Shown here one piece after another: positions 1 through 11,600 of a DNA stretch of 64,000 nucleotides. The stretch is taken from assembly GCF_040712315.1 (NCBI RefSeq), contig NC_134021.1, positions 44,331,501-44,395,500 on the forward strand, read 5' to 3'. The notes under the pieces are model-generated. The model worked only from the letters and a program-made list of their open reading frames with translations. It was not told the DNA's origin and made no database searches. Positions within the stretch are counted from its first letter, which is position 1, and every line of letters starts with the position of its first letter. A program made the translations under genes and the position numbers. This DNA is from Castanea sativa (taxonomy: Eukaryota > Streptophyta > Magnoliopsida > Fagales > Fagaceae).

Positions 1-539
1 TGTTAATTTTTTCTTAGGTCGGATTTGTAGGGCCTAAGAAAAAAAATAAAAAAAAAACTATTCGATGTGTTGGTGTCTCGTTTACATTGTGATCTGTTAC
101 ACACAGCTAATACATAAATGCATCCATACAGTCTTAAAGCACATACATATCCATCGGCTAAGAATCAAAGATAAACCCAAAAACCCACAGTATCGAGGAG
201 TCAAGGACATACATACATAAAAAAATAAAAAAAACATGTAATCAAACATTGAAAATTTCAAAATATTAACCAAATAGAAAGTTATTAAATGGTGTTTTGT
301 AATTTCTTTACTCATTATTTTTTCATTTCAATATATTTGATTAATAAGAATCCCAAAAATATATTTGATTTATAAATATGTATACCTTAAATTAAAAGGG
401 AGTTTATTATCACCTAGAAAAATGAAGTTTAAAACAAGGGGAATAAGAGGGAAGTTGTCTCTTTCTGTTTTTTTGGGGATAAAAAAGGGGAATAAAAGGG
501 AAGCTGTCTTTTTCTTTTCTTTTTTTTGTTGACAAAAGT
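1..539. other. AT-rich intergenic DNA, no gene seen
   Basis: AT-rich sequence with A and T runs. No codon-biased frame, splice-bounded exon, TIR or LTR terminus was recognised. A short minus-strand frame at 97-315 has no recognisable family and is low in complexity. Confidence 0.5.
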
Positions 540-1150
540 GGTTTGTTTTCTATTTATCATCTAGAGGAGGGGAAGATGATCTTTCTAACTTTATTAGATT
601 TCCAAAGCTATACATCCCAATATGACATGATTCATGATAGAAAGAGCCAAACTTCATGAATCATAGAAAGAGCCAAACTTTCTTTACCAAAAAAAAAAAA
701 GAGCCAAACTTCCAAGCCACTCGGGGGGCTAACCTCTCCAATCCAATTAATAAAAGCTTATGGTGTCCCCAATTCTCTTTCCCATAGAAAGTGCCTTTGA
801 AGCTTACCCAGCTAATTGGTTACAGGACCTTGATTATATGCATCATAACAAAGGCATAAAATAAGCAGTAATAGAAGATTAATTTTTAAGTTTATTTTTA
901 ATCCACCCTTCTTTTGGACAAGTATATAACTTATTCCATCCTGCGAGCCTTTTCTCCACCTGTTTTTAGAATTTTAATATGATTCTTTTATAATATGGAT
1001 TATAATTTTTATTCTCATAAGAAATTTAGATTTGGGCATGGTATTTAATTATAAATTTCAAAAAGTATTGCTAAAATTAATTCTATGACACCACTCAAAA
1101 GATAAACCCAAACTCATGTTACTAAAACATAGATTCATATAATCCATCCA
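540..1150. repeat. Outer inverted-repeat arm A, copy 1
   Basis: This stretch matches 16255-17400 in inverted orientation and, more weakly, 45990-46400. Shared landmarks read as reverse complements include the block ending in CCCCTCCTCTAG (17385-17396), the phrase GAATTGGGGACACC, and the phrase GTTTGGGTTTATCTTTTGAG (rc of about 1102-1121). In the other copies the inner end of the arm also abuts a TA microsatellite. It is non-coding in all copies. Confidence 0.85.
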
Positions 1151-1155
1151 TACAA

Positions 1156-1160
1156 CATAC

Positions 1161-1211
<51 letters not shown>
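1156..1211. repeat. CATA/TA microsatellite
   Basis: A short CATA run passes into about 20 TA dinucleotides. It lies at the inner edge of arm A, as do the TA runs at 16242-16262 and 16655-16701 in the other copies, so the microsatellite probably predates the duplication. Confidence 0.9.
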
Positions 1212-1216
<5 letters not shown>

Positions 1217-1386
1217 GCTCTATTTATCATCTGGCTAGTGCTCTCTCTCTCTCTCTGAATAGTACTGCTGTTCTACATGTATAGACAAAGAACAGGTGTA
1301 CATTATTCATATATTCATTGGGGCTGGGGGATGGATATGGAGCGTACCCCACTTGGACATAGAGAGGGAGTTGTCAGAGAACTCTT

Positions 1387-1746
1387 CTACGGCGTGCCTA
1401 GCATTGGAGCAGTAGTACTGGTTGTTGAACCTGGGATATGGCCCATATGGGTGCCCTGATAATAAGCCCCATGCAGCATATAGGGATGCGGAGGATTCTT
1501 TCTTTGTCTCCATGATGAACTGGGAATATGGGTGCCTGGGTTGGGTGCAGATGGAGGCACCAGAACATGAGGAGGATATTGCGTGGATTGGGAATACTCC
1601 ATGGCCTTTGGGTTGAAAGTTGAAGGAGGGGCGTGGCCATGGAGGATTCTCCTAGCCTCATATGCACCAGCCATGCTCATAATTATAACAAGCGCCACTG
1701 TCACTGGGGCTACGTGAAGCATTTTTAGAAAAAGAGATGGTACCAT
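1387..1746 (-). CDS. Small secreted peptide precursor, IDA-like/PIP-like
   Basis: A single-exon frame of 119 codons. I chose the start at 1746 because the protein then begins MVPS, exactly as its paralogue at 62143; an in-frame ATG four codons upstream is not conserved. Residues about 8-29 form a hydrophobic signal peptide ending near AGAYEARRI. Residues 62-77 hold LVPPSAPNPGTHIPSS, which resembles the PPSAP core of IDA and IDL abscission peptides and, more loosely, PIP peptides. The tail ends APMLGTP; the paralogue carries APMLGS at the matching place. By family analogy the precursor is secreted, cleaved and sensed by a receptor kinase at the cell surface; that role is inferred. A TATA box lies about 62 bases upstream of the ATG. 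The frame is intact, so it may be functional. It could instead belong to an undescribed relative of the CEP/PIP/IDA superfamily. Confidence 0.7.
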   Translation of the reverse strand: MVPSLFLKMLHVAPVTVALVIIMSMAGAYEARRILHGHAPPSTFNPKAMEYSQSTQYPPHVLVPPSAPNPGTHIPSSSWRQRKNPPHPYMLHGAYYQGTHMGHIPGSTTSTTAPMLGTP

Positions 1747-1807
1747 ATTTAGAAGCAAAGGTGGTTCAGAAGATTTTTGATGAACAATATGGCAAGCGTT
1801 TGGCTGC

Positions 1808-1815
1808 TTTTTATA
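1808..1815 (-). promoter_or_regulatory. TATA box of the left peptide gene
   Basis: The minus strand reads CCTATAAAAAGC here, about 62 bases upstream of the chosen ATG. The paralogue at 62143 has a TATA box at about the same distance, which supports both the promoter and the start. Confidence 0.55.
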
Positions 1816-2330
1816 GGAATTTTTTTTTTACTGCTGTAAAAATTGAATTTACCATTTTTTAACCAAACCAATTATGGAGAAGCGTGTTTACCCATAGCAC
1901 TAACACAAAGAAGGGAATTTAGACAGTTTTAACTTTTTAAGTAACTTTTTTACTTTTGAGTGATCGAAGACAGTAAGAGAAAATCATCCAACCATCGCCT
2001 AGATAAATTATTGAGTTCACCGCCATTTTATGCAATATTTTTCTCCAACTCTTTAAGCGGTCCTACCAAATTAACAAGCAAAGTAGTCTATCAATCGGTC
2101 ATGTTTGGTTCGATATAAAATTCTATAACCATTTTCTATGCTGAGATTTATTTTATTTTATTTTATCAGACTAAGCCGAGAATTGAGAAAATCTAAAACA
2201 TTCTAATGTTAACTAGCATCTACCATTCATCTACTAATCACCAGTTATATTAAAATTACTGTTTTAGAGAATTAGTATATATTTGGTGACAAAATTGATT
2301 TTCACCTTAAAAAACACCCTCACCTTTGTA

Positions 2331-3178
2331 AAATGTTAACAAGGAACATTAATGTGTGAGCAAGTGACGATGTCTTTTTATTTTCACACGACTTTCAGTC
2401 TTGGAATCAAACACGAAAAGGGACCCACCAACAACTCGTTAAAAAACTCATTTGAGTTTTGAGTTATAAAATCTCTGTAATCTCATATTCAATTGAATTC
2501 TTTTCAATCTTAATTAATTTAAGCCCTACCAAACGAACAACTAGTCCATCAATTGGTCGTGTTTGGTTTAATGTGAATTTCTATGGCAACCTTTTTCTAT
2601 GTTGAGAATTGAGAAAATATAAGACATTTTAATGAAAACATCTTCAATTTGTTTGCTCCACCTACCGTTCTACTCAGCACCGATTATAGCTAGTCACAAT
2701 CCAATCTACTTTAAAAGGTACCGAAAATGAAAGTGTTGAAATAAAAATTTCTACTTTTTGCAAGTGAGTATTCGGAAGCAAAATTGCTTTTCATTAAATG
2801 TAAAAAGAAAAAACAAATCTAATTCACCATCTTAGAATATATGTCTCGTTCTAGTCTAATCTAAGTGTATTTATGTATAAGTCTCCTACAAAAACCAAAA
2901 AAAAGAAAGAAAAACCATGCCTCATATTTGATCTTTGGTGTCAAATTGAATGTAACCTTGTTCGTCTGGAAACACAACAGAAGAAAGAAAAATAATAATT
3001 AGTCCCCATGCATGAAACCACAAGCAAAATGTAACCTGCAAAGGAAAATACCGTTAACTCTTGCCAATAAAGAAAATACAATAATCGTAATACACCAATG
3101 TATGGAATAAATTTGTCTAGATCTATAAGATCTTCACATTGTAACGCAAGCACACACATGCCGCCCAAGTCCCATCAC
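2331..3178. repeat. Segment duplicated in inverted orientation at 48127-49072
   Basis: Most of this segment can be followed base by base in the reverse complement of 48127-49072, including the TFB1 exon at 2921-2965 and its flanking introns. The 48-49 kb copy has an extra stretch of about 50 bases near 48960-49010 and a long AT microsatellite that this copy lacks. The two copies are 45 kb apart. Confidence 0.85.
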
Positions 3179-3643
3179 AAAAATTAGAGAGAGAGAGAGA
3201 GAGAGATCTGATGTACCCGGCCATCAGTCACGGGTTTGATGTCTAGAATATACCATTGCACTTTTAAAAACAACCTGTTATTTGGACTTTGGGCCACGTC
3301 TCCATCAAGCAACTTCTGTATTTTAAGTTCAGAAAATGTTACCTAGAAAAACGTATCAAGAGAACAAGTGAACAACAGCTTTTAATTGGAACTCTTCCAT
3401 TGAATGTTACAAATTCTTTTCAACAACTAAACAGCAGGTTCTAATAAAGATCTTCCACAGGAATTTTAGTAAACTACAGAAAGGTCTAATCCAATTGAGC
3501 TCAAAGTTCAAATATTAAACATAAAGCAAAAGGCAGCATAATATATATACTCAAAAAGAAAACTTACCTTCCTTGTAGCCCAGAACTCAGATTCTGTCAA
3601 GATATTACCAAGCTCAAATTTTTTATGTAGGTTCTGCAGCTCA
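2921..3643 (-). pseudogene. TFIIH subunit TFB1/p62 gene fragment, three exons
   Basis: Three minus-strand exons match consecutive parts of the BSD-domain region of the plant TFIIH core subunit TFB1 (p62), which acts in RNA polymerase II initiation and nucleotide excision repair. Exon A, 3643-3568, encodes ELQNLHKKFELG then NILTESEFWATRK, bounded by ACAG and GTAAGT. Exon B, 3315-3217, has 33 codons beginning KLLDGDV and ending DIKPVTDGR; its middle has drifted from the family pattern. Exon C, 2965-2921, encodes TNKVTFNLTPKIKYE and is followed by GCATGG, not by a normal GT donor. The order and phase fit the real gene, but the N-terminal PH domain and the rest of the C-terminus are missing. Introns are retained, so this is a DNA-level fragment and not a processed copy. 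It is most likely non-functional. Confidence 0.8.
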
Positions 3644-3700
3644 CTGTGAAAGTTAAAAGTTTAGGGACATCAAACAATAACTAAGAATCTGAAAGTAAGA

Positions 3701-3856
3701 CCACCGCGCATTCTTGGTGCGGTGATCACTTCATAAGTATAGATGCTTGTAAAGTGTGGGGGTAAAGGTTGGAGTTCAAGTCTTCAAGAGAAAGTTTCAC
3801 ACACATATACACTTAGATTAAGCTAAACTAGAAATTTTATTTTGTATTAAAAAAAA
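3701..3856 (+). mobile_element. tRNA-derived SINE with 15-bp target duplication
   Basis: A 156-bp insert is flanked by perfect direct repeats AATCTGAAAGTAAGA at 3686-3700 and 3857-3871. It begins with a GC-rich tRNA-like head (CCGCGCATTCTTGGTGCGG), has a box-B-like GGAGTTCAAGTCTTC in its middle, and ends in an A run. These are the marks of a short interspersed element retrotransposed by LINE machinery. It sits just upstream of the TFB1 fragment. Confidence 0.85.
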
Positions 3857-4267
3857 AATCTGAAAGTAAGAAAACTATAAGGCCTAGGAAAATCACAGCA
3901 TTTAACAGTAAGCATCCAGTAAAGAACAATACCAATTTATAGAATTATTCCTAAAACATGTAAATCAAACTTTCTTTAGCACAAAAATTAACCAATGCTT
4001 ATCATACTACTTATTTCTTGGGCATCATATTTATCATAAACCAATGAACCCCGACTTTTGCTCCTCGCTTAGAGTGACCATTGCATCAAAGGTGCACAGT
4101 AAAAATGGAAAATAAGTGCTTCACCTAGCATATTCTCATAGATTGATATTAAAAAATTACTCCTAAAAAAATGCAGATTGATATACATTTTGAATTTAAG
4201 ACCCTACTCGATTCACAAAATCAAAATCCTAAAAATAGCAAGAATAAGTGAAAACGTGACAAGAGTC

Positions 4268-4363
4268 ACAATATTATTGTGGAAATCCAAATTTAGATGG
4301 GAGGCCAATGAGAGATATCTCTCATTGGCCTCCCATTTAAATTTGGATTTCTACAATAATTGT
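4268..4363. repeat. 96-bp near-perfect palindrome with no loop
   Basis: The two halves meet at 4316/4317 in AGAGATATCTCT. Each half carries GAGGCCAATGAGAGAT and AAATCCAAATTTA-type sequence, with only a few mismatches and a two-base length difference near the outer ends. It has no coding potential. It could be a tiny foldback element or a hairpin RNA source. Confidence 0.85.
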
Positions 4364-5061
4364 ACGGCGTAATTGTGAGATTTAAAAGTCTGCGAGGTTA
4401 AAAAAAAAAAAAGTAAGAGGTTGAAAGTTTAACAAGTTTTCTAATTCAAAAATTGAAATTAAAATCAATTTTTAACTTTGAGTAGCACCATATCCGCATT
4501 CATTATTTCCTACTAATAAAGTATAGTATTACTATAGCATATTTTTTAGATACTATGCACTGAAATTCAAACCTCAAACGAGCCACATCAGTAAAATTTG
4601 CGGCCTTCGGCTGGCCTAACCCTTGTCTTACGTACACAAAACGACTAAACGAGAAATTCTCTTGTAGCAAAAATACCGCATCATTTACTCAATGGAAAAT
4701 GAGCGAATATATCTACCACCGGAAAGAGATGGAGTATTTATTATGTACTCTTTTATATATGTTGATTTTTATCTTATTTGGAAAAGATGCCACTATCTCT
4801 GTGGTTTAGAAATATTCGTAGTAATCATTTGCGTCATTAGTAAAATTTGAAAGATTTTAGTTATAAATGATATTTGAAATTTTGCACACTATTTTTATAC
4901 TATCATTTTACCTCACATGTTTTTTACATGATAAAGTTTACAATAAATCTGATTGTGGACCAACTTTCTATTTTAATCTATTTGAAAATTGTTGGACTTG
5001 GTATTTTGGTGGGATGTATCATATTATAGGTCCCTAAGGACCCTAACTAGTAACTAGTCCA
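4364..5061. other. AT-rich intergenic DNA, nothing recognised
   Basis: AT-rich sequence with no long frame, no splice-bounded coding block and no terminal repeats that I could pair. Confidence 0.45.
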
Positions 5062-5715
5062 CCCATGTGCCCACTAAAGAGCGTAAAATACTAAAATGAC
5101 AAAATATCTTAAACCATGAACTTTCGGTCAAATAGATAATTAAGAAGAATTTTACTAATGTATACCCTAAGACACACAATAATTATTTATTTTTGAAAAA
5201 AAAATTTTGAAAATTAAAAAAGTGTTGACAATTTTTTCAATTTTTGAGAAAATTTTACCATAAATAGATAGCTTAATGTGTGCCCTAAGAGCACACATTA
5301 ACCGGACCCAACTAAGAAAAATAGAAAAAGATTTTAGAACAACTACGTTGATTTTCTAAATAAATTAACATTATCAATAATTTTTTTAATGGACGTCATT
5401 TCACCATAAGATGGAATAAATACAACTCTTAGTAAAGTTAAGAAAACAGATTTCTATCCATCTCTTAATTAATTAATTAATTAATTACAGTTACATTAAT
5501 TTACCAAATACCAGCAAGTACTACACCAACCTGAAGGACCTACTTTATTTTTTAGCAGGTTTTCAAAGCTCTCTATTCAAATCAGTGGTGATGTAGAGCT
5601 GACTCATAAAGTTAAACTAAAGTGGCACTTTCTTATTTGGTGGGTGAAGCTGGGGGGACCACATTGAGGTTCAATAATTTCTCCTGTTTTAGACCCTCAG
5701 ATTTTTCTTCAATTT
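5062..5715. repeat. Inner inverted-repeat arm B, left copy
   Basis: Matches the reverse complement of 14495-15745. Shared blocks include GGACCTACTTTATTTTT, CAGGTTTTCAAAGCTCT, ATCAGTGGTGATGT, and CTTAATTAATTAATTAA next to a region reading AAATACAACTCTTAGTAAAG. A MITE (5156-5301) interrupts this arm; a different one interrupts the right arm. The arms enclose about 8.8 kb containing the plant-mobile-domain pseudogene and the PP2C exon. Confidence 0.85.
5156..5301. mobile_element. MITE with palindromic ends, copy 1
   Basis: A 146-bp element also found at 58867-59014. Each end is a small palindrome around TGTGCCCTAAGGGCACA, and the middle reads GAAAATTTTACCATAAAT in both copies. It interrupts arm B, because the right arm (about 15655-15680) lacks it; so it inserted after the inverted duplication. 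Confidence 0.8.
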
Positions 5716-6129
5716 GTTTTACATCAATTTGAAGGACCCGTTTGGTGGTGCTCTAGTTTGAATCATGGTAGGCCAGATCAGAGAGTGAGATAGAGAGAGA
5801 AATCCAACCATGGATTTGGTGGTGCTCTAGTTGGTGATTATATCTTGATAATCGGTGTTGGGTGGAGCTCATGGATCATGGAAAAATGGAAAATGGAGGG
5901 CAGAGAGAGAGAGAGAGGGATTGAGGGAATTGGAAAGATGGAGACCAGTGACTTCTTTTTTCCTTTTTGTTATTGTGCAAGTTGCTGATTTTGTGGTACA
6001 TATTTCAGTTCAGATGTTCATATTGTATTTACTCATGATTTTCAAGCAAATTAGTAGATCTACCTCATGTAGATGGAAGTGTGTTTTGGGAGAGAAGAGT
6101 GTTTGATCTGTTTTGGATTTTGTTTTTGA

Positions 6130-6290
6130 TAAAAAAAATGTGTTAGAGTAACGTCTGAAATGGAAATGGGTTACGAAGTAGTAACGGAGTGAAACATAGG
6201 TGGGTAAAGTATCAAAAATGAAATCACAAGTGGGTAAGTTAAATTTGAGCTAAATTACGGGTGGGTAATCTATAATTATCCCTTACTACT
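6130..6290. repeat. Remnant of a MITE end (GGGTAA-type)
   Basis: Phrases such as GTGGGTAAGTT and GGTGGGTAATCTATAATTA resemble the right end of the element at 49381-49683 and the left-end-like sequence at 43890-44030. No matching left terminus was found here, so it is a truncated copy at best. Confidence 0.4.
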
Positions 6291-6668
6291 ATTATTAAGT
6301 GTTTTAAATGGCTATAATTCAATATAGAGTTTTAGGAAAATTCCTAATAAAGTGATTGGATTAATTATTAAGAAAAAACAAGTTTGGCTATTTTGTAAAT
6401 AAAGATACATGTTGAGAGCATTTGTAGACAACGAAACTTTCAAGAAATTTCCAAATTCCACTGCCAAAGCATGGACTAGAAATCTAAATTAGAATTAAAC
6501 GAGCAAGATAAAAAAAAAATTAATAATACAAAAATGATATCCATTAGCATTTTCCATAGACGTATAGTTTAAGTCTAGTTTATTGGGCAAAAATAGCAAA
6601 TTAGCCCTTAGTTTCTAAGTATATAGTTAGCAGGCCCGGTTAGTAAACTATATAATTTACTAACATCT

Positions 6669-6863
6669 CGAGTCTTAGAGGCTCGATTTTGGCCCATAAA
6701 TCGAGTCTTTGAGGCTCGGTTTTTGTAGGTTGATGTGGCCTTTTTTCCACGTGGCCTCCACCTGGAAATCGAGTCTCTAAGACTCGATTTATGTGACGTG
6801 GCCATCTAGGTATGACATGGTTGATCCACATGGCAAAACAGGAAACCGAGTCTTAGAGACTCG
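6669..6863. repeat. Four copies of a 17-bp CGAGTCT/AGACTCG palindrome
   Basis: Palindromes with arms CGAGTCT and AGRCTCG and a 3-base centre lie at 6669-6685, 6702-6718, 6770-6786 and 6847-6863. The 6770 and 6847 copies have perfect arms (CGAGTCTCTAAGACTCG and CGAGTCTTAGAGACTCG); the other two have one mismatch each. Each is followed by GATTT or GGTTT. ACGTGGCC motifs lie between them. The cluster ends just before the pyrimidine-rich leader of the plant-mobile-domain pseudogene, so it may be a regulatory array or part of a transposon end. Confidence 0.85.
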
Positions 6864-6889
6864 ATTTCAATTTGGGGTTTTTTCAAACT

Positions 6890-7237
6890 TAACGCCTCTC
6901 ACACAGATACTCTCCCCTCTCTCTAACACAGCAGACTCTCACGCTCTCACTCTTCCTCTCACCCACCCTCACTCTCACACACCAAACCTCACTCAGTCTC
7001 ACTCGCTCACCCTCTCCACTCTCACTCACTCACCCTCTTCGTACTCACCACTGTTCTCTCACTCAGTCTCCACCATTTTCCCTCAGTCTACGCGGTCTCT
7101 CAAAGCTAAAAAAAAGGTGAGTGCTTTGTACAAAGTACAGTGGGAAAAATCTGAGAAAACCTTGATTGGGAAATCTGAGAAAACCTTGCTCTGCGCCTCC
7201 ACTGCCTCCCTCTTGCTCACAGAGAACAACTTGTAAG
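6890..7237 (+). promoter_or_regulatory. Pyrimidine-rich untranslated first exon of the PMD pseudogene
   Basis: A CTCA/CTCT-rich stretch (6897-7085) is followed by less biased sequence ending AACTTGTAAG, then GTAAGTGAATG, a good 5' splice site. The next strong acceptor upstream of coding sequence is at 8690-8692, directly before the PMD start codon. This layout, a leader exon plus a long 5'-UTR intron, is inferred from splice signals only. Confidence 0.4.
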
Positions 7238-7650
7238 GTAAGTGAATGGTCTTTTCCTTTTTTCTTTGTTCATGGATTATTCCGAAATTGCTAGAAGTTT
7301 GCTATGTATTTTGAGTTGAATCTGGGTTTATTAGAATGGGTATTTTCTGTGTGTGTGTTTGGTTTGAGATTTTGGGTTTGCTTTGGCCGTGTTGGTATGC
7401 TTGTGAATTGAATTGATGTAGGCTATTGTTTATCATTTGCTTTGGCTGACGAGCTTCACTCTGGTGTACACACTCTTTCTATTGTCGCTAACACACCTCA
7501 ACAAGCTGAAGCCAAAGCCAAAACCCAATACCCAATAAATAGTCAGTAATTATATATTTCTCCACTACTATCAACGTTATTATTTCCATTTCCATTTCCA
7601 TGTGACAGGGATTTTTACTTTTTTTTTTAACTACTTTTGCTATTATTATG

Positions 7651-8138
7651 ATTGCTAAGAAAACTGTCTACAGTAAATAACTATATCCAGATTTGTAATA
7701 GAAGAGGTATGATTTTAGCATGAACTGTTTTTGTTATTCAATTGTGCTATTGCTTATGAGTTATGGGGTGTGTTTGTATAAGCTGTGTTTTGAGTTTAAA
7801 GTGAGTGTATGTAAAAAAGGTACGAGGAGTTGTGGTTGCAAATCAGAGTTTTGGGTTTTAAAATGCTCTGTTAAGTTCTTAAAGTGCTTAACCATTGCTA
7901 AGAAAACTATCTACAGTAAATAACTATATCCAGATTTGTAATAGAAGAGGTATGATTTTAGCATGAACTGTTTTTATTATTCAATTGTGCTATTGCTTAT
8001 GAGTTATGGAGTGTGTTTGTATAAGCTGTGTTTTAAGTTTAAAGTGAGTGTATGTAAAAAAGGTACGAGGAGTTGTGGTTGCAATTCAGAGTTTTGGGTT
8101 TTAAAAATGCTCTTTTAAGCTCTTAAAGTGCTTAACCA
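7651..8138. repeat. Tandem duplication, about 244 bp twice
   Basis: 7651-7893 and 7894-8138 are almost identical. Both begin ATTGCTAAGAAAACT and end AAAGTGCTTAACCA, with only a few substitutions. The repeat lies in the inferred 5'-UTR intron of the PMD pseudogene. Confidence 0.9.
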
Positions 8139-8692
8139 AACGGTCCCATGGTCTTTAGTTTTTATTGTTTTCGGGTCCAATGCATGTTGCCTAAGAGGGT
8201 TTTGGACTTAAGTTTTTATTATTGTTGAAGTTGAACTGAACAACTCCATGTTTTAAGATCTTTGTTCGAGTGGTCTTGTACTTTTGCATCTAGTGATCTA
8301 TTGTGGATTTTATAAATTCACTTTCTTTTCGCTTGTGTTTCTCTTGTAAAATGTTAGGAGGGCTTTAAAGAGACTTCTTGTTGAGTGGCCTAGGGGATGA
8401 AAGGTAATTTCATTAGGTGAATGGAGAGTGGAGACACAGTTAGCTCTACAATACAATTTAAGGAACATGGGATTGAGGGGGTTTTAGGCTTCGGAAGCTT
8501 GGATTTTTCAATCAAGCTCTCTTGGGGAAATAGCTATGGCATTATGCCACAGAATTAGTCCTTTTATGGATTAGGGTTGTGGGAGTAAATTTGGTGAGAT
8601 AGGGATCAATGATGTCTTGTTTAGTTATACCTACTTCCATAAGCATATTGTGTGTTCATTTTTCAAACTAACTGCTTATCATTTTTGTGCAG

Positions 8693-11600
8693 TATGGCTG
8701 CTGCAAATGCTGGGCAGATTGACTATACAGAGCCTGGACCCATTGACAGGTCGGTGTTGTTAAAGCAGCTCAAGCATCGGTCCGAAGCTATTTGGAATGG
8801 GCAGGTAAAACACAACACTAAAGATTTAACTAATGTACATGCATTTAATTTATACAATGTACATGCATATGCCACCCATATATTAATCCATGGTTCTATT
8901 CTGTGTAGGATCCAGGATCCGTTACCTGCCGTAGCCGTAGTTTACAGTTCTCCAATCGAGAGCCAATGGTGGACGACCGAGTCAGGAACATCATTAAGAC
9001 AGTTGGTTTGGAGGGACTCCTTTGGGTCCCGGGTAGAGAGATTGACCATGGTCTGATAACTGCCTTAGTGGAGCGATGGCGGCCCGAGACTCACACTTTC
9101 CACATGCCACATGGTGAGATCACCATCACATTGTAGGATGTGGAGGTTCTTCTCAGGCTTCTTGTTGATGGTGACGCTATAACAGGGAGCACGCAGAAAA
9201 CTTGGGTGGATGTGTGCCGGGACTTCTTTGGCTTTCAACCTATAAATCAAGACAACCATAAGCAACTTACTGGTCAGAGGATTCTCATCAACCGGCTTTT
9301 GGAGCAAGTTGCTGATCCATTGCCGCCTAATGCTAAAGAGGACTAGCTGCATAAGTACGCACGATGCTACATTCTAGCGCTACTGGGAGACACAATATTC
9401 ATGGACAAATCTGGTGATAGGGTGCATCTAATGTGGGTGCAGCAGTTGGAAGACCTTCGTAACCCACGAAGGTACAGTTGGGGAAGTGCTTGCCTTACAT
9501 GGTTGTACCGAGAGCTATGCAGGGCAAGTGAGGACACCAGTCAAATTGGTGGGTGCTTACTGTTACTCCAGTATTGGGCATGGGCCAGGTTCCCCTATTT
9601 GTGCCCCGCAGTTGAGCATGGTCCGCCAGTGGGTGCTTATGGTCCTCCAGTGCGTGGTCCATTGTCCCTGAAGTAAGTCTTTACCTCATGCACGTCATAT
9701 ACATTATGCGATCATTCCCTAAGCCTATAATAATGTAACTTGATTTTATTTATTTATTTTAAAGGCTTCTAGCATTTTTTTATGTCAACATTGCGTAAAT
9801 TTCAAATAGAGGTTCAATATATATGATTACGTTAATATACTCTAATTTTGTGATTGTCACGTGGCTTGTATGTGCTTTGTTTTTTATAATCGAGTTTCTT
9901 ATTCTATTGATATTATTAATTAAGTAAATATCTATAAGATGATCTCAGTAGTTATATGTGATTACATTATAGTTTTAACATTGGAATTATCTCTGTACGA
10001 AAGTTGTAGATATTGATCTATTGCAACTGATTGTAGGTGGTTGTGGGTCCCAAACAAGAAAAATAGGCCCACCCACATCTTCAGGGACAGGTATCGTGAG
10101 CAAATAGCTTCAATGTTGCCAGGCCAGGTATGAAAATGCATTGTCTTACATGTTTAGGAACAAGATATAGGTTTGGTGAGCTTTGAAATATAAACATTGC
10201 TACCTAATGTGTTGTGTACTTGTTTTTTGGTTGTTGTAGGTGGTGTGGCAGCCATATGAAGCTGAGTTAGAGGACCTTCCGCTATGGTGCGTTGCAGGGA
10301 GGGCCGTGTGGACGGCAACGGTGCCGCTTGTATGTTTCCACCTAGTAGAAAAACATACACCGGATCGTGTTGTTTGTCAATTTGGGATGATCCAAGTTCC
10401 TTGCAATGTTGACACTGACACTGTGCTTCATGGCATTGATTTGAGGGGGAAGGTCGGTGTTGATTGGGCGCGAAAACATGCTGTGCATATCGATGAGTGG
10501 GGTAATCGCCTTCAACAGCGTTGTGAAGCAGTGCTTGGTGATATGCCTCCACAGCACGAGTACCACGACTGGTTCAAAAGGATAACTCGGAAGTTCATAG
10601 ATAGGCCTGGTGCTATAGTGACTCTGCTGGTAACTTCTCAATGTCTTCTACATCTTACCATACTGAAATAGCATGAAACCACTGTTTAGATAACATGATA
10701 GTATCACATTTTTTGCTTAGCACTTGGTCTCTCTATAATTTGCAATTATTACTAGCAGAACCAATTCTGAACCAACATTTATTTTATTATCGATTGGCAT
10801 TGTTGATTTGGTATTGCATTACTAATATGTGTGGTTTTTCCATGTGCAGATTGAGGGATACGTCCGTTTTTTGAGGCGTCACCTAGTGGGCACGGAGGAC
10901 CACAAGGACATTACTAAGGTCTTGACGGCAGTGCATGCAATTGAACGTGTACAACCTCCTATTCCTGAGGCCCCGAATGAGGAGGCACCTACTCCTACGG
11001 GCCCAAGCACTACTGAAGGCCCAAGCACGAGCACAACCCCAGCCGGATGTCGCCCTCGTCTGCCTGTTGCTAGCCCTCGAGTTGTCCCTACCCCGGATCC
11101 TTCTCCATCCACCCCACATCCATCCCCTAGCCCTACCATCCCTTCATCCACCCCACATCCATCCCCTACCCCCACCATTCCTTCACCCACCCCACATCCA
11201 TCTCCTCGCCCCACCATACTGACACCTACCCCACATCCTTGTCTTGGGTCTGACATTCGTCCACCCACTCCACGGTCATTTCCTCAGCTGTTACCCATTC
11301 CATCCTTTGACCTGGGTATTGATCCAACTCCACCTGACATGCAGTAGGAGCCACCCTCCCACAGTACATCTACTGCCCCGTCTTCAGCCATTGACCTACC
11401 CCATGTTTAGGCTGAGCAGACTGTTGGGTTACCTGCAGTGGCAGAAGGTCAGCCGAAACGCATATCAAAGGCACCTCCTTGTGGGACAGGGGGGCACAAA
11501 CATGGACACAATGCTGGGCCCGAGGCATCTGACGAAGGACATGCAAGACCTCCTCCTCATTATACGAGACTGTATAAGATTCAAAAAAGGTAACTCAAAG

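Noticed and set aside
1157..1211. Repeat array considered as CRISPR or satellite
   Set aside because: Simple TA/CATA microsatellite; no spacers. No CRISPR-like array exists anywhere in the window.
2941..3168. Minus-strand frame with membrane-like segments, also seen at 48123-48452
   Set aside because: The part shared between copies is TFB1 intron sequence next to exon C; it has no splice-independent support as a membrane protein.
10879..11268. Minus-strand 129-codon glycine/valine-rich frame
   Set aside because: It is the antisense shadow of the proline/serine-rich repeats in the PMD pseudogene tail.
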